Origin: Actinomycetes bacterium | GTDB lineage: Bacteria > Actinomycetota > Acidimicrobiia > Acidimicrobiales > Acidimicrobiaceae | Direction of reading: 5' to 3' | NCBI GenBank assembly: GCA_021833085.1 | Contig: JAKBGL010000003.1 | Location: 1 to 24,921 of the forward strand | Length of the DNA: 24,921 nucleotides | Part shown: one piece after another, positions 1 through 8,682 of the stretch | Layout of the letters: each line of letters opens with the position of its first letter | Numbering within the stretch: position 1 is the first letter of the stretch | Program-made: the position numbers and the translations under genes | The notes under the pieces: model-generated | Seen by the model: only the letters and a program-made list of their open reading frames with translations | What the model was told of the DNA's origin: nothing | Databases searched by the model: none

Positions 1-495
1 ATCGTCTTCTCTTTGAACGACTTCTCCACCGCAACTATCGCATGTCCAGTCGTGTTTAGGTCTATCAGTTAACGAGTAGTTGGCGCCGCATACGGAACAG
101 ACTCTACGAGACGCAAGCCTTTTCAGCACAAGTTCAGTAGGTACGTCAAGGTCAACAACGATATCTAAGTCGGATGGGTACAGTATCTTTTCCAGGTCTT
201 GTGCTTGGCCAAGCGTACGTGGATAACCATCTAACAAGAATCCCCGAAGACGAGCGTCCGTTTCATCAAGTCTCTCTCTTATAACGCCGGTTATCACCTC
301 ATCGGGTACTAATTCACCCTTTTCCATGTATGTCTTAGCTAACTTACCAAACTCCGAACTCCCCCTAGCGGCAGACCTCAACATATCACCTGTTGAGATA
401 TGAGGGATCACGTAATGGTGAGAGAGTCGAGTCGATTGAGTACCTTTGCCGGCTCCTTGCTTGCCAAGCATAATGATGCGCGTCGGAGTTGCCAT
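1..495 (-). CDS. adk: Adenylate kinase, N-terminal 165 residues (3' end outside window)
   Basis: Adenylate kinase makes two ADP from ATP and AMP in the cytoplasm. The ATG at 493-495 opens a frame that is still open at base 1, so the C-terminus is off the window. The P-loop is G11-KQGAGKGT-19, followed by the AMP-binding region with STGDMLR and the DGYPRT motif. The LID domain carries four cysteines at residues 133, 136, 152 and 155 (C-X2-C-X15-C-X2-C), the zinc-binding LID found in many Gram-positive enzymes. The usual GPPG P-loop start is GKQG here, a substitution I regard as lineage variation. The gene starts 17 bases after the secY stop, the standard secY-adk order, and a GAGGG lies upstream of the ATG. 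I am confident of the identity; only the length is unknown. Confidence 0.95.
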   Translation of the reverse strand, partial: MATPTRIIMLGKQGAGKGTQSTRLSHHYVIPHISTGDMLRSAARGSSEFGKLAKTYMEKGELVPDEVITGVIRERLDETDARLRGFLLDGYPRTLGQAQDLEKILYPSDLDIVVDLDVPTELVLKRLASRRVCSVCGANYSLTDRPKHDWTCDSCGGEVVQREDD

Positions 496-512
496 ATCTA
501 GAAGCCCTCGCG

Positions 513-1805
513 CTAACGGAGAAAGCCGTCGTAGTTTCGCATCGTTAGTTGAGAATCCACCTGCTTCAAAGTCTCCAAACCTACTCCGACTGCTATCAAC
601 AGCGTCGTGCCGGCAAAGGGAACGTTGTTAACGTGCCATAAGGCTAACAAGATGGCTGGTATAAGAGCAACTGCAGCCAGAAAGAATGCTCCCGGCAACG
701 TAATTCTATTGAGGATCTGACCTAGATACCTTTCGGTATTCGGACCAGGACGAACGCCTTGGATATACCCGCCTTGCTTACGAATAATCTCAGACTGTTG
801 GTGTGGGTCGAACGATACTTGAACATAGAAAAACGTAAACATGACGATGAGAACACCATAGATCGATATGTAAAACAAGCTTGTCGATGAGACAAGATGA
901 TTGTTCACAAACGAACGGAAGGCAGTCCAAGGAATAATACTCGCGAGCAGTACTGGGAAATAGAGTATCGACGAGGCAAAGATAATAGGAATAACTCCAG
1001 CTTGGTTCACCTTTAGCGGTATATAGCTATTACCGCCTTCGTACATCTTTCTACCAACTACTCGTCGCGCAAATACAACGGGAATGCGTCTTTGGCCTTG
1101 CTCAACAAAGACTATCGCAACCAAGATCCCTAGTGCAACAACGAATATTACAACAAACTTTAAAAGGCCAGCGTCAGCGAGAATAATCCGCCCGGCTGAT
1201 GGAAGACTCGCTACGACGTTTGCAAATATCAGTATGGACATACCTTGACCAATACCACGCTGAGTAACTAGCTCTCCCATCCACATAACAAGAGCGGTAC
1301 CCGCAGTTAATGTAAGAACTATAAAAAGAACCCTCGGCACCGTGAACGACGGAATCAGATCGACCGGTTTTCCATTCGTTAATAGCCCTGTACCGCCATC
1401 ATGAAAGATAAACGCTAGACCCGTGGCCTGCATTATCGCCAATGCGATAGTTAGGTACCTGGTCGTCTGGGTAATCTTCTTCTCGCCGACAGCACCTTCA
1501 TCTCGCCACTCTTCAAGTTTGGGTATCACGGTTGTCAATAGCTGAATTATAATCGAGGACGTAATATACGGCATAACACCCAAACCGAATAATGCCGCCC
1601 TCGCTATCGCACCACCTGAGAAAAGATTGAGGAAGCCAAAAACACCACCGTTTACCTGAGCTTCAAGTGTCTGAATTTGATGAAAATCAATACCTGGAAC
1701 TGGAATATTAGCTCCAAGTTGATATAGCGCAATAATCAGCAGAGTAAAAAGAACTTTATTTCTAAGATCTGGTACCCTGAATACATTCTTCAGGCTTGAC
1801 AGCAC
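513..1805 (-). CDS. secY: Preprotein translocase channel subunit SecY
   Basis: SecY forms the protein-conducting channel of the SecYEG translocon in the cytoplasmic membrane. The 430-residue product is the usual length and is strongly hydrophobic, consistent with ten membrane helices. The plug/TM2 signature is at residues 73-90 (FGLGVMPYITSS). The cytoplasmic loop near 333-360 contains the conserved RKQGGYIQGVRPG element that contacts SecA and the ribosome. The start is GTG, giving MLSSLKNVFR, with GAGGAG eight bases upstream. A 106-base gap separates it from rplO, larger than any gap between neighbouring spc genes, and adk follows 17 bases later. The gap may hold a weak separate promoter (see the gap entry). 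No truncation or frameshift is visible. Confidence 0.97.
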   Translation of the reverse strand: MLSSLKNVFRVPDLRNKVLFTLLIIALYQLGANIPVPGIDFHQIQTLEAQVNGGVFGFLNLFSGGAIARAALFGLGVMPYITSSIIIQLLTTVIPKLEEWRDEGAVGEKKITQTTRYLTIALAIMQATGLAFIFHDGGTGLLTNGKPVDLIPSFTVPRVLFIVLTLTAGTALVMWMGELVTQRGIGQGMSILIFANVVASLPSAGRIILADAGLLKFVVIFVVALGILVAIVFVEQGQRRIPVVFARRVVGRKMYEGGNSYIPLKVNQAGVIPIIFASSILYFPVLLASIIPWTAFRSFVNNHLVSSTSLFYISIYGVLIVMFTFFYVQVSFDPHQQSEIIRKQGGYIQGVRPGPNTERYLGQILNRITLPGAFFLAAVALIPAILLALWHVNNVPFAGTTLLIAVGVGLETLKQVDSQLTMRNYDGFLR

Positions 1806-1911
1806 AGTCCGTACTCCTCAACATTTAATACACCAAAGCCTCATCGAGACACCTAATTAATGAATCTAACACGTCTAGGCTGAAACAATCAACCAAACGC
1901 TCCGTTAAGCA
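1806..1911 (-). promoter_or_regulatory. rplO-secY intergenic gap with a possible weak promoter
   Basis: This is the only long gap in the spc part of the cluster. In the transcribed sense it contains TTGATT, an 18-base spacer and TAGATT, each matching four of six bases of the sigma-70 -35 and -10 consensus. The secY ribosome-binding site GAGGAG lies at its downstream end. No convincing terminator hairpin is seen. The promoter reading is weak; the gap could simply be a longer spacer. Confidence 0.25.
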
Positions 1912-2412
1912 CTAGCGATTCATCAAAGCATTACCTTGCGCCGGAACACGCCGACCACCATTAGGTTTCTCAAGAACGATTGGGGAGCCTCCAAGGGATC
2001 TAATCTCGGTAGCTGCCTTAACGGAAAACCCATGTGCAGACACTGTCATAGGTTTCGTAAGAGACCCTTCTCCAAGTACCTTCACTAAGCTACCTTTGCG
2101 AACGACGCCTCGCGAGTAAAGGATCTCGGGATCAACAACAACGATGCCTTGAACAGCCAAGGCCTCCAACGTAGAAAGATTTACCACGCTGTAAGTCACC
2201 CTAAACGGATTTTTAAACCCTTTAAGTTTTGGCAGCCGCTGCGTAAGCGGCAGTTGTCCACCTTCAAACCCCAGCGGAATGGTGTCGCGAGCTCCTTGTC
2301 CTTTTGTTCCTCGTCCAGCGGTTTTCCCGCCCTTGCCTCCGGTACCACGTCCAACTCTTTTACGTGCTTTATGTGAACCCTCAGCAGGCTTTAGATCATG
2401 TGTCTGTAACAA
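1912..2412 (-). CDS. rplO: 50S ribosomal protein L15 (uL15)
   Basis: L15 is a late-assembling protein of the large subunit that sits near 5S rRNA and 23S domain II. The 166-residue product has the expected basic, glycine-rich N-terminus (residues about 20-45, with RVGRGTGGKGGKTAGRG) followed by the compact C-terminal domain ending in conserved-looking alternating hydrophobics. The start is a TTG two bases past the rpmD stop, supported by GAGGAG about ten bases upstream; no ATG or GTG near it would give the family N-terminus. Order rpmD-rplO-secY is the standard spc arrangement. It runs somewhat longer than the roughly 145 residues common in the family. Confidence 0.95.
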   Translation of the reverse strand: MLQTHDLKPAEGSHKARKRVGRGTGGKGGKTAGRGTKGQGARDTIPLGFEGGQLPLTQRLPKLKGFKNPFRVTYSVVNLSTLEALAVQGIVVVDPEILYSRGVVRKGSLVKVLGEGSLTKPMTVSAHGFSVKAATEIRSLGGSPIVLEKPNGGRRVPAQGNALMNR

Positions 2413-2413
2413 C

Positions 2414-2599
2414 TTAGCCTATCTCCTCAACACTTACAAGATGGGGAACGCGACGAATCATTCCCCTAATCTCCGGGCGGTCTGCAAGCTCGTTCGAAGT
2501 ACCAATACCATGTAAACCAAGAGCACGCAATGTACCCCTATGTTTAGGTTTTGTTCCTATCGATGATTTAATCTGTCTAACGATCAGTTTTTTCGTCAC
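2414..2599 (-). CDS. rpmD: 50S ribosomal protein L30 (uL30)
   Basis: A small 61-residue protein of the large subunit, absent from some bacterial lineages but present here. The N-terminal KKLIVRQIKSSIG and the following RGTLRALGL segment are the L30 signature. The start is GTG, two bases after the rpsE stop (TAA-CT-GTG), so translation is probably coupled to rpsE. Only a weak AAGGA is seen, about 13 bases upstream, which also fits coupling. It lies between rpsE and rplO as expected. Confidence 0.94.
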   Translation of the reverse strand: MTKKLIVRQIKSSIGTKPKHRGTLRALGLHGIGTSNELADRPEIRGMIRRVPHLVSVEEIG

Positions 2600-2601
2600 A
2601 G

Positions 2602-3138
2602 TTATGTCTCATTCCTTAACTTTTGTGTAGCTTCATATGCACGAAGAACACCACTGGGAGTTACCTCATCAGGAGCTTTCCCTCTCAGCCTTGCAATCTC
2701 GTCTGGCCTTTTAAGTTGCTTTAGACCTTCTATCGTTGCATGGGCAACGTTGATACCGTTCGACGAACCAAGCGATTTAGCCAAAATATCTTTAATACCA
2801 GCCATCTCCAGAATCGCCCTTGCAGCCCCACCGGCGATAACGCCGGTACCTGGCGCTGCCGGTTTCAGCAACACTCTGCCTGCTCCGGCTTCACCTAGGA
2901 TTGGATGGGTAATGGTACCTCCAGCAAGAGGAACCTCAATTAACGCCTTCTTCGCTTCTTCAATACCTTTTTGAACAGCTAGGCCAGCTTCCTTCGCCTT
3001 CCCGTAGCCAAGACCAACTCTACCCCTACCATCGCCAACTACCATGAGTGCTGTAAAAGAAAATCTACGACCACCCTTTACCACCTTGGCAACACGATTT
3101 ACCTTAATAGTTCTCTCTTCAAACTCGGACTCGGGCAT
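2602..3138 (-). CDS. rpsE: 30S ribosomal protein S5 (uS5)
   Basis: S5 lies at the mRNA entry side of the small subunit and helps control decoding fidelity and helicase activity. The N-terminal double-stranded-RNA-like domain begins around residue 10, with the [19 protein letters not shown] signature at about 27-45. The C-terminal domain contains [18 protein letters not shown]. At 178 residues it is of normal length. The ATG overlaps the rplR stop by one base (TAATG). The nearest purine-rich stretch (AAGGGGG) is about 14 bases upstream, so coupled initiation is likely. No insertions or missing blocks are seen. Confidence 0.96.
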   Translation of the reverse strand: MPESEFEERTIKVNRVAKVVKGGRRFSFTALMVVGDGRGRVGLGYGKAKEAGLAVQKGIEEAKKALIEVPLAGGTITHPILGEAGAGRVLLKPAAPGTGVIAGGAARAILEMAGIKDILAKSLGSSNGINVAHATIEGLKQLKRPDEIARLRGKAPDEVTPSGVLRAYEATQKLRNET

Positions 3139-3503
3139 TAGAAAATCAAACCCCCTTCTCGGGCAGACTCTGCAACTGCAGCTACCCTACCATGGTAGGC
3201 GAAACCGCCTCTATCAAAAACAACTGCAGACACTCCAGCCTCTTTGCCTCGCTGAGCGATGAGACTGCCGACCTTTTTAGCGGCGTCAATATTACCGGTT
3301 TTAGAACCTTTAAATGAGCCGTCAAATGTAGATGCAAACGCCAAAGTAGTACTCGTAGAGTCATCGATAATCTGCGCCACCATGTGCTGATTAGAGCGAT
3401 AGACGGCCAAGCGCGGCCGTTGAGGCGAACCGACGATCAACTTTCTAACTCTAAAGTGTCGCTTTTGTCTCCTCTTGACAGAGACATGGGACCTATCCGA
3501 CAT
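3138..3503 (-). CDS. rplR: 50S ribosomal protein L18 (uL18)
   Basis: L18 binds 5S rRNA and delivers it to the central protuberance of the large subunit. The 121-residue product has the basic N-terminal tail ([12 protein letters not shown]), the [22 protein letters not shown] core, and the typical C-terminal end [17 protein letters not shown]. The start ATG has GGAG six bases upstream. The TAA stop overlaps the rpsE ATG by one base. Length and order (rplF-rplR-rpsE) are standard for the spc operon. Confidence 0.96.
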   Translation of the reverse strand: MSDRSHVSVKRRQKRHFRVRKLIVGSPQRPRLAVYRSNQHMVAQIIDDSTSTTLAFASTFDGSFKGSKTGNIDAAKKVGSLIAQRGKEAGVSAVVFDRGGFAYHGRVAAVAESAREGGLIF

Positions 3504-3518
3504 CTATATCTCCTATAT

Positions 3519-4061
3519 CTACTTGCCGGCCTTGCCGACTTTACGGAGAACTTTCTCGTTCTCATAACGAACACCTTTACCCTTATACGGTTCAGGCTTC
3601 CTAATCTTGCGAATATTGGCAGCGACCTGACCTACAAGTTCTTTATCAATACCTGAGACCGTAATACGGGTAGGAGTAGGACATGAAAACTCAATTCCTG
3701 AAGGCGCTTCTACAACCACTGGATGCGAAAATCCAAGAGCCAACTCTAGCTCTTTGGGAGACTTCGCAACCGCTCGGTAGCCCACTCCTACAATATCGAG
3801 GTTACGTGCATAACCAGCCGTAACGCCGTTTATCATGTTTGCCAATAACGTGCGACTCAGGCCATGCATAGAACGAGCAGTCCTCGAGTCGTCCACTCTG
3901 GAGACAACCAGTAGGTCGCCCTCTTTCACGATAGAGACCTGCTCTGGAAACGAACGGCTCAACGAACCCTTCGGACCTTTGACAGCGACACTATTCCCTT
4001 CATTTAGGGCAATCTCTACACCTGTTGGAACAGTTACAGGCACTTTACCAATTCTGGACAT
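3519..4061 (-). CDS. rplF: 50S ribosomal protein L6 (uL6)
   Basis: L6 is a two-domain protein of the large subunit placed near the factor-binding (GTPase) site and the sarcin-ricin loop. The 180-residue product begins [17 protein letters not shown] and ends with the family signature [14 protein letters not shown] near residues 155-170. The ATG has GAGGG four bases upstream. It is 14 bases after rpsH and 15 bases before rplR. Nothing unusual is seen. Confidence 0.97.
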   Translation of the reverse strand: MSRIGKVPVTVPTGVEIALNEGNSVAVKGPKGSLSRSFPEQVSIVKEGDLLVVSRVDDSRTARSMHGLSRTLLANMINGVTAGYARNLDIVGVGYRAVAKSPKELELALGFSHPVVVEAPSGIEFSCPTPTRITVSGIDKELVGQVAANIRKIRKPEPYKGKGVRYENEKVLRKVGKAGK

Positions 4062-4075
4062 TAAACCCTCGCACT

Positions 4076-4480
4076 CTACCAGACATAACAGATAACTTCG
4101 CCGCCCATATGGGCTTTTCGAGCGTCCCTATCAGTCATAAGACCCTTTGAAGTTGACAATACGGCGACACCCATACCGCCTAATACTCTAGGAATCGCAT
4201 CGGCCCGCCGATAAACCCTAAGTCCAGGCTTCGACACCCTTTGAATTCCACTAATCGCTGCCTGGCGAGAAGGTGAGTACTTCAACATAACCTCTAAAAC
4301 CGTACCGGGACGATCATCCTTATTAGACATGCGATATCCAGCAATAAAGCCTTCTCGCTCTAAGATCTTGGCCAGATTCTCCTTGACCTTAGACCCTGGC
4401 ATCAACACCAATTCGTGTTTCGCAGAACTTGCATTACGAATTCGAGTTAGCATATCCGCTATGGGATCACTCATGCTCAT
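4076..4480 (-). CDS. rpsH: 30S ribosomal protein S8 (uS8)
   Basis: S8 binds the central domain of 16S rRNA (helix 21) and in E. coli also represses the spc operon by binding its mRNA; whether that holds here cannot be seen. The product is 134 residues and contains [13 protein letters not shown] near the N-terminus and the S8 signature ending [27 protein letters not shown]. Two in-frame ATGs are six bases apart. The first (4478-4480) has GGGAG five bases upstream and is preferred. The gene lies between the zinc-type S14 and rplF. Confidence 0.96.
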   Translation of the reverse strand: MSMSDPIADMLTRIRNASSAKHELVLMPGSKVKENLAKILEREGFIAGYRMSNKDDRPGTVLEVMLKYSPSRQAAISGIQRVSKPGLRVYRRADAIPRVLGGMGVAVLSTSKGLMTDRDARKAHMGGEVICYVW

Positions 4481-4489
4481 AAATACTCC

Positions 4490-4675
4490 CTACCAGCTCG
4501 CCTTTTTAACACCAGGAATCTCTCCTGCATGAACCATCTCTCGCAAGCAAATCCTGCACAGACCAAACTTCCTAAACACTGCATGTGGTCTTCCACATCT
4601 TTGGCAGCGGGTATAGCCTCGCACCTTGAACTTAGGCTTTCTCGCCTGTTTGGCTATCAAAGACTTCTTTGCCAC
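4490..4675 (-). CDS. rpsN: 30S ribosomal protein S14, zinc-binding (type Z) form
   Basis: S14 sits in the head of the small subunit. This is the short 61-residue form, with a zinc ribbon built from Cys24, Cys27, Cys40 and Cys43 (CQRC and CRIC), and a C-terminus GVKKASW shared across the family. The start is GTG at 4673-4675, giving [10 protein letters not shown], with GAAGGAG inside the end of rplE. An in-frame extension upstream reads into rplE and has no family similarity, so it is rejected. The gene starts seven bases after the rplE stop. Many genomes also encode a zinc-free S14 elsewhere; that cannot be judged here. Confidence 0.95.
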   Translation of the reverse strand: MAKKSLIAKQARKPKFKVRGYTRCQRCGRPHAVFRKFGLCRICLREMVHAGEIPGVKKASW

Positions 4676-4682
4676 CGAACTC

Positions 4683-5255
4683 TTACGCTCCTTCTCTTTT
4701 GAACGGAAAACCAAACGCGTCCAACAACGCCTTGCCATGAGCATCGCTCTTAGCCGTGGTCACTATCGTTATATCCATACCTCTTGTCGCGTCCACAGAG
4801 TCATAGCTAATCTCAGGAAAGATCAACTGCTCAGTAACTCCCATCGTATAGTTTCCATGTCCGTCAAAAGACTTCGGATTCAAACCTCTAAAGTCCCTAA
4901 TTCGCGGGATCGCCACAGCAATTACCCGATCAAAAAACTCCCACATGCGATCACCCCGAAGCGTGACTCTCACTCCGATAGCATTACCAGCCCTAAGCTT
5001 AAAGCCCGCTACTGATTTTTTTGCTCTAGTGACAACCGGCTTTTGGCCAGATATTGTCTCTAGATCACGGACTGCATTTTCAATCAAAGAAGGTTGCTGG
5101 GTCGCTCCACCGACTCCTATATTAATAGCGATCTTCTCAAGAGTTGGAACCTGCATCACATTAGAAAGGCCAAGAGACTCTTGAAGAGTCTTCTTAATCT
5201 CGGTTTCGTAGCGTTCTTTTAACCGAGGTCTTGATACTTCAACTGTCTCGCTCAT
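4683..5255 (-). CDS. rplE: 50S ribosomal protein L5 (uL5)
   Basis: L5 binds 5S rRNA in the central protuberance and forms the B1b bridge to the small subunit. The 190-residue product contains the conserved [14 protein letters not shown] block near residue 38, [18 protein letters not shown] near 72-90, and [11 protein letters not shown] and [10 protein letters not shown] toward the end. The ATG overlaps the rplX stop by four bases (ATGA), indicating coupled translation. Length and position between rplX and S14 are standard. Confidence 0.97.
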   Translation of the reverse strand: MSETVEVSRPRLKERYETEIKKTLQESLGLSNVMQVPTLEKIAINIGVGGATQQPSLIENAVRDLETISGQKPVVTRAKKSVAGFKLRAGNAIGVRVTLRGDRMWEFFDRVIAVAIPRIRDFRGLNPKSFDGHGNYTMGVTEQLIFPEISYDSVDATRGMDITIVTTAKSDAHGKALLDAFGFPFKREGA

Positions 5256-5557
5256 AGTTCAGCACCACACTTCACGCAAACTCTCAACTTGCTACCTGGC
5301 TCAATCATCTTGAATCCAACTCTCGTAGGTCCGCACTTTGAACAAAGCAACGCCACATTTGAGACGTGCAACGGCATCGCCTTGTCGATAATTCCACCTT
5401 GAGTCGTCGCAGACGTGGGTTTAGTATGACGCTTGGCCACGTTCACTCCGCCAACCACAACGCGATCATCTTTTGGAAATACCCGTACGACTTCACCCTC
5501 TTGTCCACGATCTTTACCGGCGATAACTCTAACCTTATCTCCCTTTTTGATCTTCAT
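5252..5557 (-). CDS. rplX: 50S ribosomal protein L24 (uL24), with four-cysteine end
   Basis: L24 is an early assembly protein that binds the 5' end of 23S rRNA near the exit tunnel. The 101-residue product starts with a KOW motif (residues about 5-35, [17 protein letters not shown]). The C-terminal third carries Cys72, Cys75, Cys94 and Cys97 as two CXXC pairs, suggesting a zinc ribbon. The ATG directly follows the rplN stop (TAGATG) and has a strong GGAGGTG six bases upstream, within the end of rplN. It overlaps rplE by four bases. Confidence 0.96.
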   Translation of the reverse strand: MKIKKGDKVRVIAGKDRGQEGEVVRVFPKDDRVVVGGVNVAKRHTKPTSATTQGGIIDKAMPLHVSNVALLCSKCGPTRVGFKMIEPGSKLRVCVKCGAEL

Positions 5558-5926
5558 CTATAACACCTCCGGCGCAAGTGAAACAATCCGCATGAAGCGC
5601 TTGTCGCGCAACTCTCGGCCAACTGGACCAAATATGCGGGTTCCCCTCGGTTGCATAGCATCATTGATCAAAACAGCAGCATTCTCATCAAAACGGATGT
5701 AGCTACCGTCTGACCTACGTTTTTCTTTCTTCACCCGAACGACCACACACTTTACAACATCGCCCTTTTTGACAGCTGCACCAGGTATTGCATCTTTCAC
5801 GGTTGCGACAAACACGTCACCAATACTCGCGTAGCGACGTCTCGATCCACCAAGCACTTTTATACAAAGTACCTCTTTAGCGCCGGAGTTATCTGCAACC
5901 TTTAGACGAGTCTCTTGCTGAATCAT
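5558..5926 (-). CDS. rplN: 50S ribosomal protein L14 (uL14)
   Basis: L14 lies at the subunit interface and forms bridges to 16S rRNA. The 122-residue product starts [18 protein letters not shown], the near-invariant family start, and ends in [14 protein letters not shown] longer in-frame reading upstream adds eleven unrelated residues inside rpsQ and is rejected. The chosen ATG overlaps the rpsQ TGA by four bases (ATGA), and GGAG lies about eight bases upstream. It is followed without gap by rplX. Confidence 0.97.
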   Translation of the reverse strand: MIQQETRLKVADNSGAKEVLCIKVLGGSRRRYASIGDVFVATVKDAIPGAAVKKGDVVKCVVVRVKKEKRRSDGSYIRFDENAAVLINDAMQPRGTRIFGPVGRELRDKRFMRIVSLAPEVL

Positions 5927-6195
5927 CTCGCACGCTCCACAACTTCGACCAATCGCCATCTCTTCAACTTGGAGATCGGACGAGTCTCCATTACGCGGAC
6001 AGTGTCTCCAACGCGACTCTGACCTTCAGCGTCATGGACATAGAGACGCTTCGTACGCTGAACCGTCCTTTGATAACGAGGATGACGCACTCGTTGAGTT
6101 ATCGCCACCACTACCGTCTTATCCATGCCGCTAGAGACAACCACACCTTCTCTAACTTTGCGACGGCCACGCTCATTGATAATCTCTTCGGTCAT
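5923..6195 (-). CDS. rpsQ: 30S ribosomal protein S17 (uS17)
   Basis: S17 is a primary 16S rRNA-binding protein of the small-subunit body. The 90-residue product has the OB-fold core with the motif [14 protein letters not shown] followed by [21 protein letters not shown] and [18 protein letters not shown]. The ATG overlaps the rpmC stop by four bases (ATGA), and its own stop overlaps rplN in the same way, so three consecutive genes are chained by overlaps. Confidence 0.96.
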   Translation of the reverse strand: MTEEIINERGRRKVREGVVVSSGMDKTVVVAITQRVRHPRYQRTVQRTKRLYVHDAEGQSRVGDTVRVMETRPISKLKRWRLVEVVERAR

Positions 6196-6410
6196 CTTCT
6201 TGCTCCATCATCCGACAAGGCTTGCTCTCTTTCAGACTTCAAAGTCAAAAGTCTCGCTACCTCTCTTTTTAAGTACAACAGACGTGCTGTATTCGTAGAT
6301 TGAGCGGTTGCCAATTGGAATCTAAGAGTAAATAACTCTCTCTTCGTCTCTTCCAACTTTTCATCTAGTTCCACATCTGCAAGAACACGAAGGTCTTTTG
6401 CCTTGGTCAC
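6192..6410 (-). CDS. rpmC: 50S ribosomal protein L29 (uL29)
   Basis: L29 is a small helical protein near the exit of the peptide tunnel, next to the trigger-factor and SRP docking site. The 72-residue product has the two-helix form, with [23 protein letters not shown] as the family block (residues 15-37), then a basic second helix. The start is GTG overlapping the rplP stop by four bases (GTGA). The gene is standard in length and order. Confidence 0.95.
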   Translation of the reverse strand: MTKAKDLRVLADVELDEKLEETKRELFTLRFQLATAQSTNTARLLYLKREVARLLTLKSEREQALSDDGARR

Positions 6411-6844
6411 GCACCCACCTCCGATACCGAGTTCAATTCGTCTTTCACGATAAAGCGCGCTTTAATCGGTAACTTCTGAATCGCCCTGTTCATCGCTGCC
6501 GATGCAAGCTCCTCAGACACACCTCCAAGTTCGAACATGATACGACCGGGCTTCACAACCGCGACCCAAAACTCAGGGTTGCCCTTTCCAGAGCCCATAC
6601 GAGTTTCGGCAGGCTTTTTCGTCACTGGCTTATCCGGGAAAATACGAATCCATACCTTTCCTCCTCGGCGAACGTGCCGCGTCATCGCAATACGGGCCGC
6701 TTCAATCTGACGCGCTGATATCCAACCTGGTTCTAAGGCTTGTATACCAAACTGGCCGAACATGATCTCGTTGCCTCCTTTGGAGACGCCGCCCATTCGT
6801 CCTCTTTGCATTTTACGATGACGTACTCTTCTTGGCATTAACAT
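6407..6844 (-). CDS. rplP: 50S ribosomal protein L16 (uL16)
   Basis: L16 contacts the A-site tRNA elbow and 5S rRNA and is required for peptidyl-transferase activity. The 145-residue product starts [11 protein letters not shown] and contains the signatures [20 protein letters not shown] and [19 protein letters not shown]. The first ATG (6844) is preferred over the one two codons later because the related family start is MLxPRxVKHRK. It begins two bases after the rpsC stop and overlaps rpmC by four bases. Confidence 0.97.
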   Translation of the reverse strand: MLMPRRVRHRKMQRGRMGGVSKGGNEIMFGQFGIQALEPGWISARQIEAARIAMTRHVRRGGKVWIRIFPDKPVTKKPAETRMGSGKGNPEFWVAVVKPGRIMFELGGVSEELASAAMNRAIQKLPIKARFIVKDELNSVSEVGA

Positions 6845-6846
6845 CT

Positions 6847-7776
6847 TTAATCAACCTCTCGCTTGAAGTGCGGCGCCTCAGGTGCTGAGTCCTTCGTACG
6901 GCGCTCAATCTCCTCTTCTTCTTGAAGAAGACGCTCTAGTGCGTCGGTATCAGCATCTCTAGTCTCAAGAATCTCAGAGGGTGCAATCCCTGCTCTTTCT
7001 TCTAGCGCATCATCAGTCTCAGGGGTAACAGAGCCGATCGGTTGGTCTGGTCTACGCCTACCACCTCCAGCTGTAATTACCCGACGCGGCCTATCGGGAC
7101 CTGGTGTAGAACCTGACGTCGGACTTTTCTCTTCAAGAGACACCTTATAAGGAAGAATGTCGCCTTTGTATATCCAGACCTTCACTCCAATACGACCGAA
7201 CGTAGTTCTCGCCTCGCGAAAACCGTAGTCAATATTGGCTCTGAGCGTATGGCGAGGAACCCTACCTTCACGGTAAGACTCCTTACGTGCCATCTCAGCA
7301 CCCCCTAGCCGACCCGAACACATAACAGTAACACCTTGGCCGCCAGACTTCTCGACCACCTGGATAGCTCTTTTCATAGCTCTCCTGAAAGAAACACGCC
7401 GTGACAGTTGATCAGCGATCCCTTGTGCGACCAAAGTAGCATCTAACTCAGGATGTTTTATCTCTTCGATGTTGATTTGAACCTTCGGGTTGCCTGTCAT
7501 TGCTGCAAGATGTTGACGAAGTCGCTCGGCTTCTGAACCCTTCTTGCCTATAACAATCCCAGGTCTCGCCGTATGAATATCTACCTTCAGACGATCCCTA
7601 GTTCGTTCAATCTCAACCTTAGAAACCGCGGCCGTCTCTAGTTCTTCCATCAAATACTTGCGAATCTTATAGTCTTCAACGATCCACTCTTGGTAGTGCC
7701 GCTCGTCAAACCAACGCGACTTCCAGTCGGTCGTTATTCCTAAACGAAAACCGTAAGGATTTACTTTTTGACCCAT
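6847..7776 (-). CDS. rpsC: 30S ribosomal protein S3 (uS3) with long acidic C-terminal extension
   Basis: S3 lies at the mRNA entry channel and takes part in mRNA unwinding. The 309-residue product has the N-terminal [13 protein letters not shown] start, a type-2 KH domain with the GKKG loop at 77-80, and the S3 C-terminal domain up to about residue 214 ([19 protein letters not shown]). Residues 218-309 form an extension: first Pro/Gly/Arg-rich (about 220-250), then acidic with a likely helix ([13 protein letters not shown], 281-293). Bacterial S3 is typically 210-240 residues; some actinobacterial forms are longer. The ATG at 7774-7776 lies one base after the rplV stop. A start eight codons upstream is in frame but lacks family similarity. 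Confidence 0.97.
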   Translation of the reverse strand: MGQKVNPYGFRLGITTDWKSRWFDERHYQEWIVEDYKIRKYLMEELETAAVSKVEIERTRDRLKVDIHTARPGIVIGKKGSEAERLRQHLAAMTGNPKVQINIEEIKHPELDATLVAQGIADQLSRRVSFRRAMKRAIQVVEKSGGQGVTVMCSGRLGGAEMARKESYREGRVPRHTLRANIDYGFREARTTFGRIGVKVWIYKGDILPYKVSLEEKSPTSGSTPGPDRPRRVITAGGGRRRPDQPIGSVTPETDDALEERAGIAPSEILETRDADTDALERLLQEEEEIERRTKDSAPEAPHFKREVD

Positions 7777-7777
7777 A

Positions 7778-8392
7778 TCAGTTCTTCTCTTCCCTGTCAA
7801 CTACCGTTTCAACGACATTGGTCTCATTAACCTGCACCTCTTGGTTCTCGGGAGACACGACCTCTTCTGAGACTTCCGTTGAATCGCCAGCAGTCGCAGA
7901 CGATTCCAGTTTGTCGTCGGCAGCCGTCTCAGCCTTGGACGATCTACTTTGTCCTGCACCTCTCGAAGACCTAACGCGACTAGCCCTTCTTCCCGAAGCA
8001 CTGTCACGACTCTTTTCTCGAAGCCTCCTCAATTCCTCCTCTGGAAGACGTTGGACCTCAATGACGATATGACTTGTCCTTTTTCGAATTCTTCCTGCAC
8101 GTCCCCTAGCACGCGGCCGAAACCGCTTTAGCGTGGCCCCTTCGTTAGCAAAGGTCTCTGAGACATAAAGTTCCTCTGGCGGAAGTCCATAGAGGTTTGC
8201 CGCGTTCGCTGCCGCTGAGCGTAACAACTTAGCTACCACCTCTGCGGCGCCGCGTTCAGTAAGCGATAGTCTCGCCATTGCGTTTAAAACGCTTTGTCCT
8301 CGGATTAAGTCCAAAACCTCACGGACCTTTGATGCCGACATCTGGTAAGACCGATGCATAGCTCTTGCCGATTGCAGTGTCTCAGTACTCAT
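7778..8392 (-). CDS. rplV: 50S ribosomal protein L22 (uL22) with low-complexity C-terminal tail
   Basis: L22 lines the nascent-peptide tunnel and its beta-hairpin tip forms part of the constriction that macrolides and arrest peptides contact. The core occupies residues about 8-117, with [15 protein letters not shown], the hairpin around 85-105 ([21 protein letters not shown]) and a final strand HIVIEVQ. Residues 119-204 are a disordered-looking tail: arginine/serine-rich to about 150, then acidic and Ser/Glu/Val-rich to the end. Typical L22 is about 110-120 residues, though actinobacterial proteins often have tails. The ATG follows the rpsS stop directly (TAGATG). Confidence 0.95.
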   Translation of the reverse strand: MSTETLQSARAMHRSYQMSASKVREVLDLIRGQSVLNAMARLSLTERGAAEVVAKLLRSAAANAANLYGLPPEELYVSETFANEGATLKRFRPRARGRAGRIRKRTSHIVIEVQRLPEEELRRLREKSRDSASGRRASRVRSSRGAGQSRSSKAETAADDKLESSATAGDSTEVSEEVVSPENQEVQVNETNVVETVVDREEKN

Positions 8393-8674
8393 CTATCTAC
8401 GCCTTCCAGCTCGTTCTTGTCCAGCATGGTAACGAAATGTCCTGGTAGGTGCAAACTCTCCGAGTTTATGACCAACCATCGACTCTGTCACATATACCGG
8501 AACGTGCTTACGCCCGTCATGAACGGCTACTGTATGCCCTACCATGTCTGGAATGATCGTAGAACGACGAGACCATGTCTTAATTACTTTCTTTTCACCC
8601 TCCGCATTTAAAGCGTCAACCTTCTTTAAAAGATGGTCATCAACGAAAGGGCCCTTTTTCAAACTACGGGGCAT
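8393..8674 (-). CDS. rpsS: 30S ribosomal protein S19 (uS19)
   Basis: S19 sits in the head of the small subunit and contacts the A-site finger. The 93-residue product starts [19 protein letters not shown] and carries the S19 signature [22 protein letters not shown], then [16 protein letters not shown] strong GGAGG that belongs to the last codons of rplB lies about 11 bases before the ATG. The gene abuts rplV (TAGATG). Length is standard. Confidence 0.97.
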   Translation of the reverse strand: MPRSLKKGPFVDDHLLKKVDALNAEGEKKVIKTWSRRSTIIPDMVGHTVAVHDGRKHVPVYVTESMVGHKLGEFAPTRTFRYHAGQERAGRRR

Positions 8675-8682
8675 CTGAGCAA

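Noticed and set aside
4676..4744. Upstream start for the S14 gene
   Set aside because: The extension is the out-of-frame end of rplE; the GTG at 4675 gives the family MAKKSL start.
5927..5959. Upstream start for rplN
   Set aside because: The eleven extra residues lie in rpsQ and have no similarity to L14; the downstream ATG gives the near-invariant MIQQETRL start.
7777..7800. Upstream start for rpsC
   Set aside because: It adds eight residues inside rplV, before the conserved [13 protein letters not shown] start, without a better ribosome-binding site.
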